Positions 22,215-28,651 of a DNA stretch of 37,154 nt are shown piece after piece. The stretch is from Bacteroidales bacterium. Its GTDB lineage: Bacteria > Bacteroidota > Bacteroidia > Bacteroidales > UBA932. Every line of letters begins with the position of its first letter. Within the stretch, counting starts at the first letter, position 1. The stretch spans positions 1-37,154 of the forward strand of contig JAQUBZ010000024.1 of NCBI GenBank assembly GCA_028686425.1, read 5' to 3'. The notes below the pieces were generated by a model, which did no database searches, had not been told where the DNA came from, and saw only the letters and a list, made by a program, of their open reading frames with translations. The translations under genes and the position numbers were made by a program.

Positions 22215-23669
22215 ATGATAGAAATTAAGACAAAGATTCACGATAGCTTTTCTGTCGAATTTAAAGAGAGTTTTGTAGTAGGTTCCAAAGAGAAAGACAA
22301 CAATTTTGCTGTCAATACATGGATTTTTGTCCCTAACAGTCTTGATATCAACCCTCAGACATACGGAAAAGATCAGTTTTACAGGGATGTCAAGAGTAAT
22401 GTCCGCTTGATAACTCCTGTTTATATCATGAGGGACATTGTAGGGGGTAAAGCGGTTCCACTCAACTATTTGCGTAATGCAATGAGCAATATGGCGAGTG
22501 CTCCCACAAAAAGCAATATTTCCGAATTCGAGTATCAGATAAAGATGTTTTGTGCAATCGCCAAAAGTTCCATGAGAGATGAAGTTGCGCATATTCTCTC
22601 AAGCACACAGACAGACGACATAATATTTCTGAGCGAAGAGTATCAAAAAAATCTTACAAATATCGTCCGCTATTACAGAGGGTTGAGACAGATTATCAAT
22701 GTCCCTACAATTACAGATCAGATAAGAGAGTATTTCAAGTTCGGAGATGAATTTTTAGGACATATATCTTCACTTTATACATTCAGGGTGATTAAAAAAT
22801 TGGCCAAAGCTACTCCGGATACACAAATTAAAGTGCTTTTGCTCGATTTTATAAAGGAAAATGAGGATTATAAAAAATCAATGGGATATCCTGTTGTGAT
22901 CAAGGGAGATAACTCCAATAATCAGAATCTGGTATTCAGGCATGGAATACTTAAAAAGTATGTTGAAAGTGACTTGTTTATCAAACTTGACAAAAAGAAG
23001 GACGGATTTGCCCTTGAACAGATACTATATGCCGTTGCTGCGGGAGTGGCAATGATATTTGCCACGGTAGTATCATTCTCAGTACAGAGAAATTACGGTT
23101 CTCTTTCAATTCCATTGTTCTTTGCCCTGATTATCAGCTATATGCTAAAAGACCGAATCAAGGAACTGATGCGTTATTTCTTTGCTCACCGGCTTGTGGC
23201 CAAATATTTTGATAATAAGGCAATTGTAAAGATTAAGGATCAGGAGGTAGGGTGGATGAAGGAGGGGGTGGACTTCATTACGGACCAAAAGACCCCTAAA
23301 GAGGTCCTTGATATAAGAAACAGATCTCTGTTGGTACAGGCTGAAAACCGAATTTTTGACGAGAAGATAATACTGTACCGAAAACTCGTATATATTGATA
23401 GTAAAGAGCTGTCAGACAATAATATTTATCCTGTGTCGGGGATTAATGATATCTTCAGGCTCCATGTCACCAGATTTACGCAGAAGATGGACAATCCGCA
23501 ACAGCCGTTGACAATCCTTGATGCCGATGGAAATGTATCCGAAATCACAAGTCAGAAAATTTACTACATCAATATCATTATTCAGGTCAGATATGGGGAA
23601 AATATCGACTACAAGAGGTTCAGAATAGTTATGACGAGAGACGGAATACAGAAAGTAGAGGAATTGTAG
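22215..23669 (+). CDS. Conserved-looking membrane protein of unknown function (two central helices)
   Basis: A 484-residue protein that I do not recognise. Residues 1-265 are soluble and mixed alpha/beta (start MIEIKTKIHDSFSVEF; helical around 90-220). Two adjacent hydrophobic helices occur at about 272-291 (ILYAVAAGVAMIFATVVSF) and 297-312 (LSIPLFFALIISYML), followed by a basic stretch (KDRIKELMRYFFAHRLVAKYF). The C-terminal 150 residues are soluble and beta-rich (RKLVYIDSKEL, KIYYINIIIQVRYG). Both soluble parts should face the cytoplasm if the helices form a hairpin. No signal peptide or catalytic motif is seen. It starts 15 bases after the SLC13 gene and precedes the DUF2147 gene by 25 bases, so it is probably in the same operon. 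Confidence 0.8.
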   Translation: MIEIKTKIHDSFSVEFKESFVVGSKEKDNNFAVNTWIFVPNSLDINPQTYGKDQFYRDVKSNVRLITPVYIMRDIVGGKAVPLNYLRNAMSNMASAPTKSNISEFEYQIKMFCAIAKSSMRDEVAHILSSTQTDDIIFLSEEYQKNLTNIVRYYRGLRQIINVPTITDQIREYFKFGDEFLGHISSLYTFRVIKKLAKATPDTQIKVLLLDFIKENEDYKKSMGYPVVIKGDNSNNQNLVFRHGILKKYVESDLFIKLDKKKDGFALEQILYAVAAGVAMIFATVVSFSVQRNYGSLSIPLFFALIISYMLKDRIKELMRYFFAHRLVAKYFDNKAIVKIKDQEVGWMKEGVDFITDQKTPKEVLDIRNRSLLVQAENRIFDEKIILYRKLVYIDSKELSDNNIYPVSGINDIFRLHVTRFTQKMDNPQQPLTILDADGNVSEITSQKIYYINIIIQVRYGENIDYKRFRIVMTRDGIQKVEEL

Positions 23670-23694
23670 CACGAAAGTTGCTGTTGTAAGATGT

Positions 23695-24078
23695 ATGAAA
23701 AAATTTGCTTTTATTATTGCATCGTTGCTGCTGTTAAGTACAAACGGCTATTCTCAATCTGCAAAAGAGGACATTATCGGCGTTTGGATTAACGAGCATA
23801 ACGACTCCAAGGTTGAATATTACATCGGGGCAGATTCTCTGTTTTACGGAAAACTCGTGTGGGTAAAGGAAGCCAAACATCAGGACAGGGTGGGTCTTGT
23901 GTTTATAAAGGGGATGAAGTACGATTCTCAAAGCAATACATGGAAGACCGATTATATGTTTTCACCCGATCACAATATGGTTGCAAAAGGTGTTCTCAGG
24001 CTTGAAGACGGTATTCTTTATGTAAAGGGGCGCAAGTTCGGAATATCTGCGACAGAGAGATTTACAAGAGTGAATTGA
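23695..24078 (+). CDS. DUF2147 family exported protein
   Basis: A 127-residue protein with a signal peptide (about residues 1-21, ending GYSQ). The mature part matches DUF2147: IIGVWINEHNDSKVEYYIGADSLFYGKLVWV, then KGMKYDSQSNTW and the closing YVKGRKFGISATERFTRV. The family is a small beta-barrel of lipocalin-like appearance, periplasmic and of unknown function. Last gene of the SLC13 operon. It ends 4 bases before the convergent DUF5020 gene, and I see no strong hairpin in the gap. Confidence 0.85.
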   Translation: MKKFAFIIASLLLLSTNGYSQSAKEDIIGVWINEHNDSKVEYYIGADSLFYGKLVWVKEAKHQDRVGLVFIKGMKYDSQSNTWKTDYMFSPDHNMVAKGVLRLEDGILYVKGRKFGISATERFTRVN

Positions 24079-24082
24079 CCTC

Positions 24083-24766
24083 CTATCTGAAAGTCCATTT
24101 TAGGGCGGCTGTAGGTATGACACAGAACTTATCGGCAATGGTAAGATTGTATGTCAACCTCAATTCTCCACCTATACTGAGATTGAAATCTTTATTGATA
24201 CAGCTGAAACTGTTGAGGTTAAGCCATAACTGAGGCTCCGCGACAAATCTTATACCTTCAAATTCCCAAAGATCGGTAAATCCGTTGAAAGTCAACTTCG
24301 AGTCAAACATATCGACAAACCATGCTCCTGAAAATTTGGGACTGCTCTTTTGTGCCTGTTTGACATGGTACATATACATCAGTGTGGCTGAAAATCCGCG
24401 GAGTTTGTCATCACTTGTAAAAGAGTATGTAGGCCCTGCCTGAAATGTATGGTGATAGATAGGATAAGACCCTCCGCAATATTCAACCCTTACAGATAGA
24501 GGCCCTTTCCAGAATTGAAGCTGTCTCTCGATTTCCCAATACATGCTCGATATCCCTTCGCACATATAGTTGAAATCGGCGATGAAATATGTGCTTCCCC
24601 ATTTGTCAAACCCCACATATTCGATGGAAGATGTGATAGTGGCGCTCTGCCTGGTCTCGTCATACATGAAGATGCCATAGTTGTAATGGGTGTGAATGTT
24701 GAGCTGTGCGCTCATCGTCAAAGATGTACAGAGCAGAATTATCGACAGAAGCAGCTTGTGTTTCAT
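24083..24766 (-). CDS. DUF5020 family outer-membrane beta-barrel protein
   Basis: A 227-residue protein. The frame is open to 24883, but the ATG at 24766 is preferred because it starts a clean signal peptide (MKHKLLLSIILLCTSLTMSAQ) and because the upstream part would run through the preQ1 riboswitch of the divergent gene. The mature protein alternates hydrophobic and polar residues in about ten strands with many aromatics (HTHYNYGIFMYDETRQ, YFIADFNYM, IYHHTFQAGPTYSF, SIGGELRLTYNL), ending TAALKWTFR with the C-terminal aromatic of a barrel. I assign DUF5020, a Bacteroidetes family resembling Tsx-type nucleoside channels. The ligand is unknown; the divergent queuosine-precursor transporter is suggestive only. 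Confidence 0.75.
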   Translation of the reverse strand: MKHKLLLSIILLCTSLTMSAQLNIHTHYNYGIFMYDETRQSATITSSIEYVGFDKWGSTYFIADFNYMCEGISSMYWEIERQLQFWKGPLSVRVEYCGGSYPIYHHTFQAGPTYSFTSDDKLRGFSATLMYMYHVKQAQKSSPKFSGAWFVDMFDSKLTFNGFTDLWEFEGIRFVAEPQLWLNLNSFSCINKDFNLSIGGELRLTYNLTIADKFCVIPTAALKWTFR

Positions 24767-24806
24767 ATTTTTCAAGTTTAAACAAGCTAAAATAAGAAAT
24801 AAAAAG

Positions 24807-24814
24807 TACTTTTG
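24807..24814 (+). promoter_or_regulatory. -7 element of the yhhQ operon
   Basis: TACTTTTG fits TAnnTTTG. Transcription would start near 24820, placing the entire riboswitch (24841-24872) in the leader. No convincing -33 element is seen. Confidence 0.5.
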
Positions 24815-24840
24815 CAAATTATTATTAACCAGCCGTTGGG

Positions 24841-24872
24841 CCGTGTGCTTGAACACCACGTAAAAAACAAGA
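24841..24872 (+). ncRNA. PreQ1-I riboswitch
   Basis: Stem P1 is CGTG (24842-24845) with CACG (24857-24860). The 11-base loop TGCTTGAACAC carries CTTG (24848-24851), which pairs perfectly with CAAG (24868-24871) after the A-rich tail TAAAAAA, forming the H-type pseudoknot of preQ1 class I. The ACAC just before the 3' arm of P1 matches the ligand-binding cytosine region of the Bacillus subtilis riboswitch. It lies 3 bases before the start codon of the queuosine-precursor transporter, so control is probably at translation. Confidence 0.85.
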
Positions 24873-24874
24873 TT

Positions 24875-25555
24875 ATGAGACAAAAAGTATCTATTCCGTT
24901 TATGTTGTTGGGCATTCTCTTCTGTGTATGCCTGATTACTTCCAATTTATTGGAAACCAAAGTTATACAAATATTTGGCGTGACTATCACCGCCGGTTTG
25001 CTGGTTTTTCCCATATCCTATATAATCAATGACTGTATTGCGGAAGTCTGGGGCTTCGGCAAGGCAAAACTGATTATCTGGTGCGGATTTGCCATGAATT
25101 TTATAGTGATGGCATTTTATGCAGTGGCGGTAGCACTTCCTGCTGCCCCTTTTTGGGAAGGAGGGGAGCATTTCAATTATATTTTCGGACTAGCTCCGAG
25201 AATAGTTGTGGCAAGTTTGTGTGCATTTTTGCTCGGTTCGTTTCTCAATGCATACGTCATGAGCCGAATGAAGATTTTACAGAAAGGAAAGGGATTTTCG
25301 ATACGTGCTATTGTCTCTACATTGGTTGGCGAAACAGCCGATTCGGCAGTTTTCTTTCCCATAGCATTTGGCGGTCTCGTTACATGGAAAGAGTTGTTGA
25401 TAATGGCCTTAACTCAAATTGTGCTCAAATCTATGTATGAGGTGGTGATATTACCTATAACTATTCAGGTGGTCAAATCCATCAAACAACACGAAGCATC
25501 CGATGTCTATGACAAGGACATTTCATATAATATTTTTAAATTTAAAGAAAAATAA
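24875..25555 (+). CDS. yhhQ: Queuosine precursor (7-cyano/7-aminomethyl-deazaguanine) transporter
   Basis: A 226-residue inner-membrane protein with about six helices, matching the YhhQ/TIGR00697 family: FMLLGILFCVCLITSNLLETKVIQIFG, LLVFPISYIINDCIAEVWGF, then APRIVVASLCAFLLGSFLNAYVMSRMK, and the signature STLVGETADSAVFFPIAFGG. It imports queuosine precursors for tRNA modification. The start at 24875 is fixed by homology and by the preQ1-I riboswitch ending at 24872; an in-frame ATG at 24812 lies within the leader. The riboswitch independently supports the function. The DUF748 gene follows after 5 bases, in the same transcript. Confidence 0.93.
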   Translation: MRQKVSIPFMLLGILFCVCLITSNLLETKVIQIFGVTITAGLLVFPISYIINDCIAEVWGFGKAKLIIWCGFAMNFIVMAFYAVAVALPAAPFWEGGEHFNYIFGLAPRIVVASLCAFLLGSFLNAYVMSRMKILQKGKGFSIRAIVSTLVGETADSAVFFPIAFGGLVTWKELLIMALTQIVLKSMYEVVILPITIQVVKSIKQHEASDVYDKDISYNIFKFKEK

Positions 25556-25560
25556 TCAAG

Positions 25561-27957
25561 ATGGCATTAAAGAAAAGGGACAAAGTATTGATTTGGTTCG
25601 TTGGAATCGTAGTGTTTATTATAGCAGCCGTATCAATTGCGGCCTCTCCAATCGCCAAACAATATGTCGAAAATCACGATACGGAGTTGATAGGGCGCGA
25701 AGTCTCAATTGACAAGCTCATATTCAATATATTTAACGGAAAGTTGAGATTTACCGATGTTGTTATTTTTGAGGCGGATGGAAAGACACCGTTTATGACG
25801 TTAGACACACTTGCCGTACAGGGAAAGCTGACCAAGTTGCTCAATAAAGAGGTCATAATAAGACACGCATACATTAAATCTTTGGATGCCAAAATAATAC
25901 AGAATGAAAAAGTCCTCAATCTCGATGATGTGATTGACTTTTTCACCCTTGAAGAAGATAGCTCTCCAAGTGAATGGAGTGTGGGACTGTATGATATTAA
26001 AATCAGGGACGGCATAATCCGATACAACGATTTGGCCCTGAATACCGCTCTTACCCTTAATAATCTGAATCTGAATGTTCCCGGTCTTTACTTGTCCGGC
26101 ACGAAAGAGACTGATGCCGGTATCGAGTTTGACCTTGCCGACAATGGCCATTTTAAGGTTAGGATGGCTTATGGAGCTCAAAACAGTTCATTCAATCTGT
26201 CCATTGATATTGCAGATCTGGGGATAGGAATTGTAAAGCCTTATATTGAACAATCCCTGAACATTGGAGATGTAAGCGGACTGCTTTCGGCCAATCTTGT
26301 ACTGCAGGGAGATACAGAGCATTTCTCCCAAATGAAAATATTCGGAAATGCCATGTTGAATAAGTTCCTGATGCAGGATATTGAAAATGAAGAGCTGTTA
26401 TCCATTGATAAAGTGAATGTTGAAATAGATACACTTGATCTCTCTTCCGGCAAATACCATTTTGCACAAGCTGGCGTATCGGGTATAAACCTGAATTATA
26501 CAATATTCAAGGATAGTACCGACAATATCTCAAAATTGCTTAAATCCGTACCGCAAGATATTGTGGAAGAGAATGATACGTTAGATGGTAGCCAGATTGC
26601 GGAAGCATTGGACACATTGGCAGATTATAGTGTGCAGGACAGCTCTTATGCCATTGAACCTGCGACTTCCGAAATAGCCGCGGCTCATAGAGCAGACTTA
26701 ATCATCAGGCGTGTGGACATAGATGGTGTCGATATCAGATATACCGACAGAACATTTGAACAACCATTTGAATATGAGATATTTAATCTCGCCATTCATT
26801 CGCGTAATCTTAATCTGCGTTCACGCAGCAATCTGAAACTGACTGCCGACATAAAGGGTGGAAAGATTAATGCTTTGTGGTTTGGAAATTTGTATTCTCT
26901 TGCCAATCAGAATCTTACAGTGGAAATACTAAATCTGAATCTGGCAGATTTCTCTCCTTATTGCCAATCATTTACTGCGTATCCGATTGATAATGGAGTG
27001 ATGACATTTCTAAGTACCAATGAGGTGCGCGATTTTAATTTGAAAAGTGATAACTCGCTGAATATACACGGTTTGGACATTGGCAAAAAGGTCAAAAAAA
27101 TGAAACCTCAGGTGGATGTACCGCTGAAGGCCGCTGTATATATTCTTGAAGATAAAGATGACAGAATAATGGTGGATTTACCGGTGACAGGCAATATCAA
27201 CTCTCCGGAATTTTCTTATAAGAGACTTATTTTTAAGACTTTGGGCAATTTATTGGTAAAAGTCACACTCTCTCCGTTTGAATATTTGGCAAGTTCATTA
27301 GGGCTCTCTCCCGACAAACTTGCCTCGATTGAGATAGATCCTACTATGGATTATCTTACATCCGAACAGACAGATATGATTAACCATATCAGGAGTGAAG
27401 CAATAGATAAGTCCCAATTGCAACTTGTTATGGAACAAAGATACAATCCTGATCAGGTTATTGATATGTATGGTGTATGCAAATTGAAAGAAGATTATTA
27501 CAAGGAGCTTTTGAGGGTCGAAAGAAATATGAGCAGAATGCCTGCCCTGACTGAAATTGAAAGGAAAAAGGCTCGTGAGATAAAGAACAAAGATTTGGAT
27601 TTCATGATATATGTTCAAAAGCGGCTTGATTCGCTTGGCATGTCTCAAAGCAAATTCAATTCGGTTGAAGCTGCTTCAAGCGCTATTTATGTGAGAGATA
27701 GCCTATTGGCTGAGATTTCAGAGATGTCGTACAGAAGGGATTCATTGGTGTTTGCACTTTTGAGACTTGACAATGCTATTGTCAGCACCCCTGTTCCGGA
27801 CTCTTTAAGGGGGTATAACGGAAAACCCGAATACAAAGTCAATTTTGTAATCAATTCGGCTATCGACCTGAATCTCGATTTGAATGAGAAGACGGGAATA
27901 ACTCCCGCAGATACTTCCGTAACTACTTCTGTTCGTGACACCTTAAAGCTCGAATAA
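25561..27957 (+). CDS. DUF748/AsmA-like inner-membrane-anchored envelope protein
   Basis: A 798-residue protein with one N-terminal helix (about residues 9-30), then a large periplasmic beta-rich domain. The opening after the helix (GREVSIDKLIFNIFNGKLRFTDVVIFEADGKTPFMTLDTL) is the AsmA/DUF748 N-terminal pattern; PFEYLASSLGLSPDKLASIEID followed by helical YNPDQVIDMYGVCKLKEDYYKELL matches the DUF748 C-terminal part. AsmA-like proteins (TamB, YhdP, YdbH) are thought to move or hold phospholipids between membranes, so a role in envelope lipid homeostasis is likely but not shown. It is encoded 5 bases after yhhQ. Its final 35 bases overlap the convergent cutC gene. Confidence 0.85.
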   Translation: MALKKRDKVLIWFVGIVVFIIAAVSIAASPIAKQYVENHDTELIGREVSIDKLIFNIFNGKLRFTDVVIFEADGKTPFMTLDTLAVQGKLTKLLNKEVIIRHAYIKSLDAKIIQNEKVLNLDDVIDFFTLEEDSSPSEWSVGLYDIKIRDGIIRYNDLALNTALTLNNLNLNVPGLYLSGTKETDAGIEFDLADNGHFKVRMAYGAQNSSFNLSIDIADLGIGIVKPYIEQSLNIGDVSGLLSANLVLQGDTEHFSQMKIFGNAMLNKFLMQDIENEELLSIDKVNVEIDTLDLSSGKYHFAQAGVSGINLNYTIFKDSTDNISKLLKSVPQDIVEENDTLDGSQIAEALDTLADYSVQDSSYAIEPATSEIAAAHRADLIIRRVDIDGVDIRYTDRTFEQPFEYEIFNLAIHSRNLNLRSRSNLKLTADIKGGKINALWFGNLYSLANQNLTVEILNLNLADFSPYCQSFTAYPIDNGVMTFLSTNEVRDFNLKSDNSLNIHGLDIGKKVKKMKPQVDVPLKAAVYILEDKDDRIMVDLPVTGNINSPEFSYKRLIFKTLGNLLVKVTLSPFEYLASSLGLSPDKLASIEIDPTMDYLTSEQTDMINHIRSEAIDKSQLQLVMEQRYNPDQVIDMYGVCKLKEDYYKELLRVERNMSRMPALTEIERKKAREIKNKDLDFMIYVQKRLDSLGMSQSKFNSVEAASSAIYVRDSLLAEISEMSYRRDSLVFALLRLDNAIVSTPVPDSLRGYNGKPEYKVNFVINSAIDLNLDLNEKTGITPADTSVTTSVRDTLKLE

Positions 27958-28570
27958 TAGCTATACGAGATCCGTGTACCTCCGTAACAGATGTTTTTTC
28001 AATAAGTTGAACTACATTGTCGGGGGTCACTCCGGCTCCGGCCATGATGATTGTGCGACCGGAAGCCTGCTTCACCATGCGTGCTATTGTATCCGCTCCC
28101 TGAAATGCTCCTTCACTGCCCCCCGAAGTAAGCACTCTGTCAACTCCGAGAGAGATTACATCTTCCAATGCACTGAAAATATTTGAGGTACAGTCGATTG
28201 CCCTGTGAAAAGTGACGGAAAGAGAAAGCTTGCGGGCAAATTCCACCATTTGACGGCATACAGGCATATTGACCGTTCCGTCACTATTTAAGGCCCCTAT
28301 TACCACACCGCTAAAACCGAATTGACCGCATGTCTCAATGCCTGTCATGATTTCATCTATTTCCCTTGCGGAAAATACAAAATCGCCACCGCGTGGGCGC
28401 AAAAGTACATTAGTTGTGATGTTGAGGCGGCTCTTTGCTTCAATCATCTCCTCCATAGTGGGAGAAATGCCGCCGACACTGAGGTCAAAACACAACTCGA
28501 TACGGTCTGCTCCTGCATTTTGAGCCTCAATGGCTGCATTTATATTCTCAGCGCAAATCTCTATATTCAT
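27923..28570 (-). CDS. cutC: CutC family protein, C-terminally shortened
   Basis: A 215-residue TIM-barrel protein starting MNIEICAENINAAIEAQNAGADRIELC. CutC motifs continue as VLLRPRGGDFVFSAREIDEI, GVVIGALNSDGTVN, FHRAIDC, DRVLTSGG and IMAGAGVTPDNV. CutC was linked to copper tolerance in E. coli, though its enzymatic activity is not established. Typical members are about 240-250 residues and continue after the VTEVHGS strand with a further helix and conserved tail. Here the sequence after EVHGS becomes IAIIRALRCHEQK and stops inside the antisense end of the DUF748 gene. The barrel may lack its last helix, so activity is uncertain. Confidence 0.88.
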   Translation of the reverse strand: MNIEICAENINAAIEAQNAGADRIELCFDLSVGGISPTMEEMIEAKSRLNITTNVLLRPRGGDFVFSAREIDEIMTGIETCGQFGFSGVVIGALNSDGTVNMPVCRQMVEFARKLSLSVTFHRAIDCTSNIFSALEDVISLGVDRVLTSGGSEGAFQGADTIARMVKQASGRTIIMAGAGVTPDNVVQLIEKTSVTEVHGSRIAIIRALRCHEQK

Positions 28571-28574
28571 AGTG

Positions 28575-28582
28575 CAAATATA
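28575..28582 (-). promoter_or_regulatory. -7 element of cutC
   Basis: TATATTTG on the minus strand, 5 bases upstream of the ATG at 28570, would give a nearly leaderless mRNA. A TTTG 23 bases upstream (28609-28606) may be the -33 element, somewhat far away. Confidence 0.45.
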
Positions 28583-28651
28583 GTGAAGATGCTCGATTTG
28601 ATTGTCAAATCTAAATAATTATGTAAATTGCGGTAAAATAGTACATAAATT

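Noticed and set aside
24767-24883. Upstream extension of the DUF5020 frame
   Set aside because: It would place the N terminus inside the divergent preQ1 riboswitch and yhhQ start; the ATG at 24766 begins a clean signal peptide.
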